From positions 1,736,001 through 1,800,000 of the forward strand of contig NZ_BMCE01000001.1 of assembly GCF_014635025.1 (NCBI RefSeq): DNA of 64,000 bases. Reading direction: 5' to 3'. Below the pieces are notes generated by a model. The model worked only from the letters and a program-made list of their open reading frames with translations, was not told the origin of the DNA and ran no database searches. The stretch is from Fictibacillus barbaricus. Lineage in GTDB: Bacteria > Bacillota > Bacilli > Bacillales > Fictibacillaceae. Positions 1 to 9,041 of the stretch are shown piece by piece. The translations under genes and the position numbers were made by a program. Position 1 is the stretch's first letter. Each line of letters begins with the position of its first letter.

Positions 1-644
<644 letters not shown>

Positions 645-676
645 TTTTTTGTTTAATCTCTCTTCAGATGTATCTG

Positions 677-705
677 TTGACAGATTAAGGTGAATGGTTT
701 ATTGT
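677..705 (+). promoter_or_regulatory. SigA-type promoter of the trp operon
   Basis: A perfect -35 box TTGACA (677-682) is followed after 17 nt by TATTGT (700-705). This would start transcription near 711-713, just before the first TRAP repeat, the same arrangement as the trp leader of B. subtilis. Confidence 0.75.
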
Positions 706-717
706 AACTGATAAGTT

Positions 718-793
718 TAGAGATTTAGTTTAGGTATGAAGTTTAGAGCTTAGTTGAGACAAGTTGAGAGAGTTTGAGTGGAGCAGAGCCGAG
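718..793 (+). promoter_or_regulatory. TRAP (MtrB) binding site in the trp leader RNA
   Basis: A run of (T/G)AG triplets starts at 718, 726, 731, 744, 751, 756, 766, 776, 781, 786 and 791, with an extra GAG at 770. Most are separated by two spacer bases, as expected for RNA wrapping around the 11-subunit tryptophan-activated TRAP ring. Upstream units are TAG and downstream units GAG. TRAP binding here would prevent the antiterminator from forming and so cause termination when tryptophan is plentiful. The mtrB gene is not in the window. Confidence 0.88.
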
Positions 794-794
794 A

Positions 795-841
795 ATGGAT
801 ATGTACATATGCCATGCGGGTTATTTCTGCATGGCTTTTTT
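795..841 (+). terminator. trp attenuator: overlapping antiterminator and intrinsic terminator
   Basis: The terminator stem GCCATGC (811-817) pairs with GCATGGC (829-835) and is followed by a T run (836-841). A competing hairpin pairs 795-802 with 807-815 (one bulged base), covering the 5' arm of the terminator and abutting the last TRAP triplet at 791-793. This is the geometry of TRAP-controlled attenuation. In B. subtilis the next gene would be trpE; here it is a short leader ORF and then trpD. Confidence 0.82.
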
Positions 842-904
842 GTATTCCACATAAAAATAAAGTACATGTTCCAATGAAATCGACCTCTTTAATTCCCCCT
901 CATT

Positions 905-920
905 CTCCGTATTAACGGAG
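905..920 (+). promoter_or_regulatory. Hairpin over the leader-ORF Shine-Dalgarno
   Basis: CTCCGT (905-910) and ACGGAG (915-920) form a perfect 6-bp stem with loop ATTA. The 3' arm includes the GGAG of ACGGAGGTG, the ribosome binding site of the 9-codon ORF starting at 929. Folding would hide this site. That it responds to TRAP or anything else is inference. Confidence 0.55.
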
Positions 921-928
921 GTGCAGAT

Positions 929-958
929 ATGATTAGACCCTTTCCGATTCCTCCTTGA
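929..958 (+). CDS. Putative 9-residue leader peptide upstream of trpD
   Basis: ATG at 929 lies eight bases after a strong GGAGG-like site (917-921) and is followed by eight codons and TGA (956-958): MIRPFPIPP. It has four prolines, two directly before the stop, and no tryptophan codon, so it is not an E. coli trpL-type attenuator peptide. The stop codon overlaps the 5' arm of a hairpin that covers the trpD ribosome binding site. The ATG is about 218 nt from the predicted transcription start, close to where trpE begins in B. subtilis, so a scar left by loss of trpE is an alternative reading. Confidence 0.5.
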   Translation: MIRPFPIPP

Positions 959-1001
959 ACGTTTTTGTTTTCTCCAACGATAAACAAAACGTTAAAAGGA
1001 G
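951..1001 (+). promoter_or_regulatory. Hairpin sequestering the trpD ribosome binding site
   Basis: CTCCTT (951-956) pairs with AAGGAG (996-1001), the trpD Shine-Dalgarno. The stem continues with 958-965 against 986-993 and 967-970 against 982-985 (one bulged T, small internal loop), giving about 18 bp around an 11-nt loop. The 5' arm starts inside the last leader codons and its stop, so a ribosome ending or pausing there would open the stem and free the trpD start. The pairing is visible; the function is inferred. Confidence 0.6.
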
Positions 1002-1008
1002 TGTTCAT

Positions 1009-2037
1009 ATGATTTCAACTATCATTCAAAAAATAATGAAACACGAGACATTAAAAGAAAACGAGGCTTCCTTTTTTATGGAGAACCTCGCGAGTGGAGA
1101 AGTTTCAGACGCACAAGCGAGCTCTGTTTTAAGCATCATGAGCTTTCGAGGCGAAACCGTAGAAGAGATTGTAGGATTTGTAAAAGCCATACGGAAACTA
1201 TCTCGCATAACAGAGCCTTCACTTCATCACGATCTGATGGATACTTGCGGTACAGGCGGCGATGGTGCATCTACTTTTAATATCTCCACAGCAGTAAGCA
1301 TCATTTTATCCTCACTAGGTATTAAAGTGGCTAAACATGGAAACAAAGCGGTTACTTCTAAAAGTGGCAGCTCAGATGTATTAGAAGCATTAGGCATACA
1401 TGCGGCAAGTAATCATTATGAAGCGAATACTCAATTGTCAAAATACGATATCGCGTTTTTACATGCACCTTATTTTCATCCAGCATTAAAAAAAGTTGCT
1501 TCCTTAAGACAGCAGCTTCCTTTTCGAACCATCTTTAATTCTATTGGCCCCTTACTGAACCCTATGTCACCAGCTTATCAGTTGATTGGCGCAAGCAATG
1601 AGATAGTCGCTGGGAAGCTGGCAGAGGTGATCAGGGTGCTGGGGATAAAAAGAGCTTTGATCGTAACAGGCAAGGAAGGGTTGGACGAATGTTCAATTAC
1701 TGGGGAGACGAGCATGTTTTTAGTTGAGAACAACGCTGTTTCAGCCTTTACTTATACCCCAGAAGAAGCTGGGTTAAGACGAGGGTCATTGCATGACCTA
1801 AAAGTTAAGAACAAGCAAGAAAGCGCTAAACTAATTATTTCCATTTTAAATGGAGAAGGAAATGAATCTGCAAAAAACATCGTTATCTTAAATGCGGCTG
1901 CAGCCCTTTTTGCCTCTAATCGTGTACAGAGTATCCGAGACGGTGTTGAGATCGTTAACCAATGCTTACAATCACAGACCGCTTATTATCATTTGCTAGA
2001 AATCACAAAAATGGAGGCGAATGTTCATGTTAACTAA
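1009..2037 (+). CDS. trpD: Anthranilate phosphoribosyltransferase
   Basis: Second step of tryptophan synthesis: transfers phosphoribosyl from PRPP to anthranilate. 342 residues from ATG 1009, chosen because AAAAGGAG lies 7 nt upstream; an in-frame TTG at 955 would overlap the leader ORF and lacks a good site. The PRPP-binding GTGGDG is at residues 81-86 and KHGNKAVTSKSGSSD at about 109-123, both typical of the family. It is the first enzyme gene after the TRAP attenuator. trpE, whose product makes anthranilate, is missing from its usual place before it. trpC starts inside its 3' end. Confidence 0.95.
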   Translation: MISTIIQKIMKHETLKENEASFFMENLASGEVSDAQASSVLSIMSFRGETVEEIVGFVKAIRKLSRITEPSLHHDLMDTCGTGGDGASTFNISTAVSIILSSLGIKVAKHGNKAVTSKSGSSDVLEALGIHAASNHYEANTQLSKYDIAFLHAPYFHPALKKVASLRQQLPFRTIFNSIGPLLNPMSPAYQLIGASNEIVAGKLAEVIRVLGIKRALIVTGKEGLDECSITGETSMFLVENNAVSAFTYTPEEAGLRRGSLHDLKVKNKQESAKLIISILNGEGNESAKNIVILNAAAALFASNRVQSIRDGVEIVNQCLQSQTAYYHLLEITKMEANVHVN

Positions 2038-2803
2038 AATTCTCCAACATAAAGAAAAAGAGATTGCGGTACTGCCTCCATTCTCAAAAGGAGAGCTTAA
2101 ATTTAGAGATAAAGATCACAGGCCGTTTTCCTCAAAGCTTGTTCAATCACAGAACAGACCCGCATTGATCGCTGAAGTGAAAAGAGCTTCTCCTTCAAAA
2201 GGTGTGATAAAGGAGAATTTTAATCCGATAGACATTGCTCTGACGTATGAAAAAGCGGGGGCTGCCTGCTTGTCCGTTTTAACGGATACTGAGTTCTTTC
2301 AAGGAAGCCTTCAATATTTAAGAGACATACGAAACCATGTTTCCCTTCCTCTGTTAAGAAAAGATTTTATTATTGACGAAAAGCAGATCATTGAGAGTGT
2401 AGAAAACGGAGCTGACGCTATTTTACTCATTGCAGCTTGCTTGACGAGCGATAAGTTGAGGGATCTGTATGATTTTGCTGCCGAATGCGGATTAGAGTGT
2501 TTAGTAGAAGTTCATTCCAAAGAGGAGATCAAACAAGTTTATGATGTTTGTAATCCTTCGATGATCGGAATCAACAACCGTGATCTAAAAACGTTTGAAA
2601 CTGATATTCAACATACATTTTCCATGCTTCCATCTATTAAGAAAGACACACTTGTTATCAGTGAGAGCGGGATTAAAACTGCGTCAGATGTAAAAAGCCT
2701 TTTGGATCATCAGGTAAACGGAATGCTGATCGGTGAGACATTGATGAAGGCTGACTCTATAGAAAAAAAAATTAAAGAGCTTTATTATGACATTTCAAAT
2801 TAA
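2027..2803 (+). CDS. trpC: Indole-3-glycerol phosphate synthase
   Basis: Cytoplasmic TIM-barrel enzyme that closes the indole ring from carboxyphenylaminodeoxyribulose phosphate. 258 residues. ATG 2027 is preferred over ATG 2021 because GGAGG (2013-2017) is then 9 nt away instead of 3. Motifs include AEVKRASPSKG at residues 49-59, LRKDFIID with the catalytic lysine, and ISESGI near the C terminus. It overlaps the end of trpD and the start of trpF, so these genes are probably translationally coupled. Confidence 0.95.
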   Translation: MLTKILQHKEKEIAVLPPFSKGELKFRDKDHRPFSSKLVQSQNRPALIAEVKRASPSKGVIKENFNPIDIALTYEKAGAACLSVLTDTEFFQGSLQYLRDIRNHVSLPLLRKDFIIDEKQIIESVENGADAILLIAACLTSDKLRDLYDFAAECGLECLVEVHSKEEIKQVYDVCNPSMIGINNRDLKTFETDIQHTFSMLPSIKKDTLVISESGIKTASDVKSLLDHQVNGMLIGETLMKADSIEKKIKELYYDISN

Positions 2804-3419
2804 ATATTGCGGTTGTCAGTCAGAAGAGGATTACAGACTGTTAATCAAAACACATGCTAACATGATCGGATTTATATTTGCTGAGAGCAGAAGAAAAGTA
2901 AACCCTTTTGACGTGAAAGTATGGGTTAAAAAATATGGAAGGCCTAAACAGCTCGTTGGCGTTTTTCAAAATGCAGCAAATCAAGAGATCATTAATACGA
3001 TTAACGAAGTTCCGCTCGATATGATTCAGTGCCATGGAGCTGAAACAGTAGAATCGATAGCAGAGTTAAAGAAACAAACAAAAAAGAAAGTCTACAAAGC
3101 GCTGCCATATAGTGACCAAATTCTTGAGGATATCCGTTTATACGGAAGTGCTACAGATGCGATCATTGTGGACAGTGTCTCAAAAGGGCAGTTCGGCGGC
3201 ACGGGTGTACCTTTTTCTTGGAGAAACGTTCCAGCCATCATGAAGGAAGCGGAGCAACAAGGCATTTCGTGTTTTATAGCTGGGGGAATTACTCCAGACA
3301 ATGTTTCTTTGCTGCTTAAGTTTAAGCCCCATGGAATCGATCTTAGTGGTGGAATTGAGAAAAACGGAAAAAAATGCAAAAAACGGATAGATAAGTTAGA
3401 AAGGATGATGTACCCATGA
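2787..3419 (+). CDS. trpF: Phosphoribosylanthranilate isomerase
   Basis: Amadori isomerase acting between TrpD and TrpC in tryptophan synthesis. 210 residues starting inside trpC (17-nt overlap) and ending in a 4-nt ATGA overlap with trpB. The N-terminal KYCG matches the family KICG catalytic-cysteine motif, and the C-terminal GIDLSGGIE matches the usual D(V/L)SSG(V/I)E phosphate-binding loop with S to G at one position. The chain is strongly basic near the end. No separate promoter is seen. Confidence 0.93.
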   Translation: MTFQIKYCGCQSEEDYRLLIKTHANMIGFIFAESRRKVNPFDVKVWVKKYGRPKQLVGVFQNAANQEIINTINEVPLDMIQCHGAETVESIAELKKQTKKKVYKALPYSDQILEDIRLYGSATDAIIVDSVSKGQFGGTGVPFSWRNVPAIMKEAEQQGISCFIAGGITPDNVSLLLKFKPHGIDLSGGIEKNGKKCKKRIDKLERMMYP

Positions 3420-4618
3420 AGACAGCAACAGTACCTGATCAAAGAGGAAGATATGGTGTGTTCGGCGGAAAATATGTACCGGAAACGATCATGTTTGCAC
3501 TCGAAGAGCTTGAGACAGCCTTTGATGAGGCCGTTCGTGATAAAGAATTTAATGAACGATTTCAAAAAGAACTTGCCATCTATTCTGGACGGCCTACTCC
3601 GCTGACAAAAGCAGATCGGTTAAGTGAGTCAAACGGCGGGGCTGCCATCTATTTAAAGAGGGAAGACCTAAATCATACAGGGGCACACAAGATTAATAAT
3701 GCTATCGGCCAAGCACTTCTTGCTGTCAGAATGGGAAAGAAAAAGATTATTGCTGAAACAGGTGCAGGTCAGCATGGTGTTGCAGCAGCGACTGTAGCTG
3801 CTAAATATGGGTTGTCCTGTAAAGTGTATATGGGAAAAGAGGATATAAGAAGACAAGCGTTGAATGTGTTTCGAATGAAGCTTCTGGGAGCAGAAGTGAT
3901 CGAAGTAACAAGCGGGAGCCAGACGCTAAAGGATGCTACAAACGAAGCGATCAGAGAGTGGGTAGCTTCAGTAGAAGATACATTCTACTTGATCGGTTCC
4001 GCAGTCGGTCCATATCCTTATCCTAAAATGGTTAAACAGTTTCAGCAGGTGATCGGATATGAGACCAAGAACCAGTTCGAGTCTGTGCATGGCGGAAAAC
4101 TTCCTGATGCTGTTGTAGCCTGTGTGGGCGGAGGTAGTAACGCGATTGGGATGTTTGCATCTTTTATTGACAAGGAAGTGCCATTGTACGGGATAGAAGC
4201 AGCCGGCCTTGGCGTTGATACAGATCGGCATGCAGCTACTCTATCAAAAGGGTCAAACGGTGTGATACATGGCTCATTGACCAAGCTGCTTCAGACAAGT
4301 GAAGGGCAGATAACAGAGCCTTATTCTATCTCTGCAGGACTTGATTACCCGGGCATAGGACCGGAGCATGCCTATCTTCATGAAACAGGAAGGGTTACTT
4401 ATGAAGCTGTAACCGACCAAGAAGCATTAGAAGCTCTGAAACTATTATGTATGAATGAAGGTATACTATGTGCACTTGAGAGTGCTCATGCGATGGCTTA
4501 TGCCATAAAGCTCGCTAGATCTATGAAAAAAGATCAGACAGTGGTAGTTTGTCTTTCGGGCCGTGGAGACAAAGATGTACACACCCTTATGGACCAATTT
4601 GAGGAGGAGGGCGAATAA
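3416..4618 (+). CDS. trpB: Tryptophan synthase beta subunit
   Basis: PLP enzyme condensing indole with serine; works as an alpha2-beta2 complex with TrpA. 400 residues, normal length. The PLP lysine is K92 in [10 protein letters not shown], and the phosphate-binding glycine loop is the later [11 protein letters not shown] 3416 overlaps the trpF stop by 4 nt. It ends in a Glu-rich tail whose codons (gaggaggagg) also serve as the ribosome binding site of trpA. Confidence 0.97.
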   Translation: MKTATVPDQRGRYGVFGGKYVPETIMFALEELETAFDEAVRDKEFNERFQKELAIYSGRPTPLTKADRLSESNGGAAIYLKREDLNHTGAHKINNAIGQALLAVRMGKKKIIAETGAGQHGVAAATVAAKYGLSCKVYMGKEDIRRQALNVFRMKLLGAEVIEVTSGSQTLKDATNEAIREWVASVEDTFYLIGSAVGPYPYPKMVKQFQQVIGYETKNQFESVHGGKLPDAVVACVGGGSNAIGMFASFIDKEVPLYGIEAAGLGVDTDRHAATLSKGSNGVIHGSLTKLLQTSEGQITEPYSISAGLDYPGIGPEHAYLHETGRVTYEAVTDQEALEALKLLCMNEGILCALESAHAMAYAIKLARSMKKDQTVVVCLSGRGDKDVHTLMDQFEEEGE

Positions 4619-4619
4619 C

Positions 4620-5426
4620 ATGAACAACAGATGGGAAATTTTTCAGAGTTCGTCCGACTATCGTTTTGTGCCTTATATCATGGCAGGAGATCCTTGTATC
4701 GAGGCAACGATTGAATTGTCTTTAGCGCTGCAAGAGAGTGGGGCAGCTGCAATAGAACTCGGCGTGCCCTATTCAGATCCCCTTGCCGATGGACCAGTTA
4801 TCCAACGGGCAGGGATGCGCGGACTAGTTCAGAATATGAATCTTGAGAAAACAGTTAGGCTTGTTAGTGAACTTCGGGCAAGAGGATTAGAGATTCCTGT
4901 TATTATCTTTACTTATTATAATCTTTTGTTACAATTAGGAGAAAATCGCTTCCTGTCGTTAGCTAAAGAGAACGGGGTTGACGGGGTTCTTGTACCAGAT
5001 CTCCCGTATGAAGAAAGCGGTTATCTAAAAGAAATGTGTTCAGACCATCAGCTTGCTTTAATATCTCTCGTATCACCAACCACAAGGGAAAAGAAGCTAG
5101 TTAAACTCTCAAAAGAAGCAGAAGGTTTCTTGTATTGTATCTCCTCACTAGGCGTTACAGGGATTCGAAGCGAGTTTAGGAAGGAATTGAACGATTTCTT
5201 GAAGGCCGCCAAAGCAAACAGCAGCGTTCCAGTCTTAGTAGGATTCGGACTGTCACAAAGAGAACAGATTCAACAGTTTGAAGGAATAAGTGATGGGTTC
5301 ATTGTAGGCAGTGCGATCGTTAAAAAGATCGAAGAACTAGAAGAACAGCTGCTTTCGAACAGGAATGAAGCGATAACAACGTTTAAACAATTTATTGAAT
5401 CATTGCTGCCAGTCTATAGTCGTTAA
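4620..5426 (+). CDS. trpA: Tryptophan synthase alpha subunit
   Basis: Cleaves indole-3-glycerol phosphate to indole and glyceraldehyde 3-phosphate, passing indole to TrpB. 268 residues from ATG 4620, one base after the trpB stop, with GAGGAGGAGG just upstream. Catalytic residues are E47 in ELGVPYSDP and D57 in LADGPV. The phosphate-binding VGFGLS and IVGSAIV motifs follow. Last trp gene of the operon; hisC follows 14 nt later. Confidence 0.96.
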   Translation: MNNRWEIFQSSSDYRFVPYIMAGDPCIEATIELSLALQESGAAAIELGVPYSDPLADGPVIQRAGMRGLVQNMNLEKTVRLVSELRARGLEIPVIIFTYYNLLLQLGENRFLSLAKENGVDGVLVPDLPYEESGYLKEMCSDHQLALISLVSPTTREKKLVKLSKEAEGFLYCISSLGVTGIRSEFRKELNDFLKAAKANSSVPVLVGFGLSQREQIQQFEGISDGFIVGSAIVKKIEELEEQLLSNRNEAITTFKQFIESLLPVYSR

Positions 5427-5440
5427 AAAGGAGTGGGAAA

Positions 5441-6547
5441 ATGCAGCCGAAACAGCAGTTATTATCTTTAAGACCTTACAAACCAGGTAAACCGGTAGAA
5501 GAAGTTAAACGAGAATTAGGTTTGGAGAAGATTGTAAAGCTTGCTTCAAATGAGAACCCATACGGATGTTCTGATCTTGCCAAAGATAAAATCACCGAAG
5601 AACTCTCTAATCTTCATGTATATCCAGATGGATATTCAGCAGAGCTTAGAGAGAAGCTAGCAGACTATCTTGGGGTCGATCAAGATCAGCTTATATTCGG
5701 CAATGGATCTGATGAAGTGGTACAAATCCTATGCAGAGCTTATTTATCTCCTGAAACAAACACAGTAATGCCAGCTCCTACTTTTCCTCAATATAGACAT
5801 AACGCCATTATTGATGGAGCAGAGGTAAGGGAAGTTCAATTGATCAACGGCAACCATGATCTAGAAGCGATGTTAGCGGCCATCGACAATCAAACAAGAA
5901 TTGTCTGGCTCTGTAATCCAAACAACCCTACTGGCAGCTATATCCCTGAAGCTGACTTTGTAAGCTTTATGAAGAGGGTTCCCTCAAACGTTATTGTTGT
6001 GAGTGATGAAGCATACTTTGAATATGTTTCAGCTGCTGATTATCCAAACACGGTAACTTATTTAAATGATTTTCCGAATCTGGTGATCTTAAGGACCTTC
6101 TCTAAAGCACATGGACTTGCAGCCCTCCGTATCGGTTACGGAATTGCGAACAGCACGGTCATACAGTCTATAGAGCCGGCAAGAGAACCTTTTAATACTT
6201 CACGCATCGCACAGGCTGCTGCTATCGGTGCACTTGACGACGCAGAATTTATCAAGACGTGTAAAGAAAAGAATAGAGAAGGGTTAAAACTTTTCTACTC
6301 TTTCTGTGAAGATAAAGGTCTGCTGTATTATCCTTCTGAAGCAAACTTTATTCTCCTTGATGTGCAATCAGATGCCGACGAAGCCTTTGATTTTCTGCTA
6401 AGAAAAGGATATATTGTGCGTTCAGGTAACGCACTCGGATTCCCATCAATGATCCGAATCACAGTAGGTGAAGAAGCTCAGAATAAAGAGATCATCAGTC
6501 ACTTAGAAACATATATAGAAACAGTTAAAGAAAAAGTAAGCAAATAA
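5441..6547 (+). CDS. hisC: Histidinol-phosphate / aromatic aminotransferase
   Basis: PLP-dependent fold-type I aminotransferase. In B. subtilis the equivalent hisC sits downstream of trpA and acts in both histidine and phenylalanine/tyrosine synthesis; the same dual role is inferred here. 368 residues, ribosome site AAAAAGGAGTGG. Visible motifs are NPNNPTG (159-165), VSDEAYFEY (188-196) and the PLP lysine K222 in FSKAHGLA. tyrA and aroE, which normally follow, are absent; an intrinsic terminator follows instead. Confidence 0.94.
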   Translation: MQPKQQLLSLRPYKPGKPVEEVKRELGLEKIVKLASNENPYGCSDLAKDKITEELSNLHVYPDGYSAELREKLADYLGVDQDQLIFGNGSDEVVQILCRAYLSPETNTVMPAPTFPQYRHNAIIDGAEVREVQLINGNHDLEAMLAAIDNQTRIVWLCNPNNPTGSYIPEADFVSFMKRVPSNVIVVSDEAYFEYVSAADYPNTVTYLNDFPNLVILRTFSKAHGLAALRIGYGIANSTVIQSIEPAREPFNTSRIAQAAAIGALDDAEFIKTCKEKNREGLKLFYSFCEDKGLLYYPSEANFILLDVQSDADEAFDFLLRKGYIVRSGNALGFPSMIRITVGEEAQNKEIISHLETYIETVKEKVSK

Positions 6548-6552
6548 GAAGC

Positions 6553-6590
6553 AGCCCGGGTTCTTTCGTTAAAAGACTCGGGCTATTTTC
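6553..6590 (+). terminator. Intrinsic terminator after hisC
   Basis: AGCCCG (6553-6558) pairs with CGGGCT (6579-6584), followed by ATTTTC. The tail is short of T, so efficiency may be moderate. Confidence 0.65.
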
Positions 6591-6608
6591 ATAATTTTCA
6601 AAAAAGTG

Positions 6609-6637
6609 TTGCATTTTAAAAAAGCTGTCTTTATAAT
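6609..6637 (+). promoter_or_regulatory. SigA-type promoter of a short RNA
   Basis: TTGCAT (6609-6614), a 17-nt spacer and a perfect TATAAT (6632-6637). Transcription would start near 6644, and an intrinsic terminator lies only about 70 nt downstream. Confidence 0.65.
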
Positions 6638-6643
6638 GAGGGT

Positions 6644-6713
6644 AATATGGTTTCTCTCCACTCCTATCCATATTATTCTTTCCTGACAACGCTTACATGT
6701 CAGGACTTTTTTT
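6644..6713 (+). ncRNA. Candidate small RNA (or attenuated leader) of about 70 nt
   Basis: The predicted transcript has two hairpins. The first pairs AATATGG (6644-6650) with CCATATT (6668-6674) and exposes a 17-nt C/U-only-but-one loop containing CTCTCCACTCC. The second, CCTGACA (6682-6688) with TGTCAGG (6698-6704) and a seven-T tail, is a strong terminator. The loop contains the complement of AGGAGTGG, found in the hisC ribosome site among others. It has no credible ORF. It could also be a leader attenuating the gene at 6789. Family not recognised. Confidence 0.5.
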
Positions 6714-6733
6714 GTTTATAAGACTTTTCTTTC

Positions 6734-6760
6734 ATAAAAATAGCATTTCTATCATAGCTT
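6734..6760 (+). promoter_or_regulatory. Candidate SigE sporulation promoter
   Basis: ATA (6734-6736), 16 nt, then CATAGCTT (6753-6760) fits the mother-cell SigE pattern ATA-N16-CATANNNT. It lies 29 nt before the ATG of the next gene. Such short patterns do occur by chance in AT-rich DNA. Confidence 0.45.
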
Positions 6761-6788
6761 GTCTTAAAGAGAAAAAAGGAGGCGAGCT

Positions 6789-7661
6789 ATGCGATATATT
6801 ATTGAGCGCCCGTTGCAATCGCTCGGTACGAATACTGTTCTTTCTTATCTAGTAGACTCTCAAAAGATCTCCTATGTGTCACAGGGCCCTCTCAGGATGA
6901 ATGTCATGAAGATGTCCATGCATGGATTTAAGATGGTTCCAGGCCACATCAGTCCTCTATTTTCATTAAATAAACAGCCGATTGAGATTGTAAAGCAGCG
7001 TTTATCTGAGAAACTTCGTAAAGGTACGACTACACTTTTAACTTCTGCTGAGATTAATTATCTCCACGATGCAGAAACAGAACTAAAAAGAACACGCCAT
7101 CTGCTCATTTCAAGTTCAATTGATTATTGTATCGGCCTAAGCATGTCTCCAGAAAGAATCACACCACAGATGATAAGTTTTTGCAGAAAGAAAAAGATTC
7201 CTTTTATTGAGTTGATCTGTAAGGATTTTAGTCAGTTAACACACGTGATCTGGGAAAGGATCAGAGAAGCTAATTTTATTTACGGAACAGTTATTTTTCC
7301 AACTTTCCCTTCGCATATAGATAGTAAAATGAAAAAACTATGGCAAAAAAAATGGAATGAACTTTCTGCAAAGTATCAGATTCCGACATTGTTCAATGAA
7401 CTGTATGAAGATGAAACGGTCCCATTGCCCAGCCTGAAGACACTAGGCCTCTACCCTGATAAAGGTGGTTTATTTACCGGCAGCGATGCAGATTATTGTC
7501 TTCTTTCCACTGATGGTGTGACTGAAAACATAAAGAATGTAATCGTGAGAGGAACAATCGTCTATTCAGAGAACCTTCCGGAAAAACATCAAGGTCATGG
7601 CAAAGAAATTGTCGTCGTTAAGCCCCGTCGTTTTGGAGAATCTCTTATATCTCGTGTATAA
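6789..7661 (+). CDS. Uncharacterised protein, possibly a degenerate amidohydrolase relative
   Basis: 290 residues with a strong ribosome site AAAAAAGGAGG. Function not recognised. Faint resemblances suggest an amidohydrolase ancestor: MVPGHISPL (about 49-57) where amidohydrolases have a PGFIDxHxH metal site, KGTTTLLTS (about 77-85), and near the C terminus ADYCLLS followed by VIVRGTIVY, like the end of the composite domain. The HxH and other metal ligands are not present, so catalysis of that type is unlikely. A SigE-like promoter suggests expression during sporulation. It occupies the place where tyrA/aroE lie in B. subtilis. Confidence 0.6.
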   Translation: MRYIIERPLQSLGTNTVLSYLVDSQKISYVSQGPLRMNVMKMSMHGFKMVPGHISPLFSLNKQPIEIVKQRLSEKLRKGTTTLLTSAEINYLHDAETELKRTRHLLISSSIDYCIGLSMSPERITPQMISFCRKKKIPFIELICKDFSQLTHVIWERIREANFIYGTVIFPTFPSHIDSKMKKLWQKKWNELSAKYQIPTLFNELYEDETVPLPSLKTLGLYPDKGGLFTGSDADYCLLSTDGVTENIKNVIVRGTIVYSENLPEKHQGHGKEIVVVKPRRFGESLISRV

Positions 7662-7698
7662 TAAGCACAAGAATACAAGGGATAAGGGAGTTTTACCA

Positions 7699-8952
7699 TT
7701 GAATGATATCCAAGATGCGATTAGGCTTGTAGAACGCGGCGACGTAGAAAAAGGAATGTCTTTATTAGATCAGCTAAAGCAAAAAGCAACAGACCCTGAA
7801 AAGTTTGAGATAGCAGAAATTTACTTGAATTGGGGACATGCATCAGAAGCAATGACTCTTTTTAACGAATTACTGATGAAATATCCTGGTGACGGGGAAC
7901 TGCTTGTTTCTATTGCAGAGTGCTGTCTGGATGAAGGGATGGATGAGAAAGCAATCGAGTATTTAGAACAGGTAAAAGAGCAGGATGATGAATATTTGAG
8001 GGCACTTATTCTGCAAGCAGATCTGTACGAGAATCTTGGATTAACTGAAGTGGCTGAACGGAAACTAACTGCAGCACACCGAAAAGACGAGAACCATCCT
8101 GTTCTCGCCTATGCGCTGGGCGATTTCTATTTGAGACAAGGTAAGTTTGATTCGAGTTTACCGTTATTAAAGATAGCATTAGATCAAAATGCAGAAATTG
8201 AAGACTTAACGCTTAGATATGCAGAAGCTTTAAGCAGAGCTGGAAAATTTGAAGAATCACTGCCTTTTTACAGAAAAGGACTGGATCACCATAAGGATCT
8301 ATACAGCCTGTTCGGCCATGGTGTAACAGCCTTTAAAGCAGGTGAATTTAAAGAAGCGATCGCAAGTTTAGAAGAGTTAAAAGATATGGATCCAGACTAT
8401 ACCACTTTATACAGTGTTCTCTCTGAATCATATGAAGAAGAAGGGGCTTTAGCTGAAGCTTATGAGGTCATCACAGAAGGCTTAAAAAGAGATGAACACA
8501 ACGAAAATATATATTTGCAGGCAGCGAGACTAGCATATAAACTCCATAACCCAGATCAGGGTGAAGAATGGGTGAAACAAGCTCTAGAACTTAATCCGAG
8601 CCGAATAGAGCCGCTCCTACGTTTAGGTGATCAATATATTGCAGAAGATAGATTTGAAGATCTGTTAAGTTTATACAAACCACTCGCTGATACGAAAGAG
8701 GAGATTCCACTCATGTATTGGCATCTTGCAACAGCTAATAAAGAAACTGAAAACTATGAGGAAGCAGCCGGGTGGTATGCTAAAGCAGCAGAACTTTTTT
8801 CAGAAGACCCTGTGTTCTTAGAAGAATATGCTTATTTCCTTTTAGAGGAAGGCGAGTCGGTAAAAGCGAAGAACATCTTGTTGAACCTGCTAAAACATAA
8901 TCCTGAGCGAGTGGACATAGAGGATGTTTTAAACCGAATGGAAGAATTTTAA
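7699..8952 (+). CDS. ypiA: TPR-repeat protein YpiA
   Basis: 417 residues made almost wholly of tetratricopeptide-like helical pairs (recurring A/G-x-x-x-x-A patterns such as AEIYLNWGHASEAMTLF and ALGDFYLRQGKF). TPR proteins are interaction scaffolds; the partner of YpiA is unknown. I take TTG 7699, preceded by AAGGGAG, as the start, since earlier in-frame starts overlap the previous gene. Position next to ypiB and ypiF matches B. subtilis. Confidence 0.88.
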   Translation: MNDIQDAIRLVERGDVEKGMSLLDQLKQKATDPEKFEIAEIYLNWGHASEAMTLFNELLMKYPGDGELLVSIAECCLDEGMDEKAIEYLEQVKEQDDEYLRALILQADLYENLGLTEVAERKLTAAHRKDENHPVLAYALGDFYLRQGKFDSSLPLLKIALDQNAEIEDLTLRYAEALSRAGKFEESLPFYRKGLDHHKDLYSLFGHGVTAFKAGEFKEAIASLEELKDMDPDYTTLYSVLSESYEEEGALAEAYEVITEGLKRDEHNENIYLQAARLAYKLHNPDQGEEWVKQALELNPSRIEPLLRLGDQYIAEDRFEDLLSLYKPLADTKEEIPLMYWHLATANKETENYEEAAGWYAKAAELFSEDPVFLEEYAYFLLEEGESVKAKNILLNLLKHNPERVDIEDVLNRMEEF

Positions 8953-9041
8953 AACTTTCTGAAGCTAAGAAGGATTTTACAACCAGTGGGAGAATATAAT
9001 TATTATACAAAAGACGTGTTTTGAATGATGGGGGGATTGCA

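Noticed and set aside
874-915. A 13-codon ORF (MKSTSLIPPHSPY) between the trp terminator and the leader ORF
   Set aside because: No Shine-Dalgarno sequence before its ATG; its stop merely falls in the loop of the 905-920 hairpin.
3092-3565. Long reverse-strand frame inside trpF/trpB
   Set aside because: Antisense shadow of coding DNA with no ribosome site; trpF and trpB are certain.
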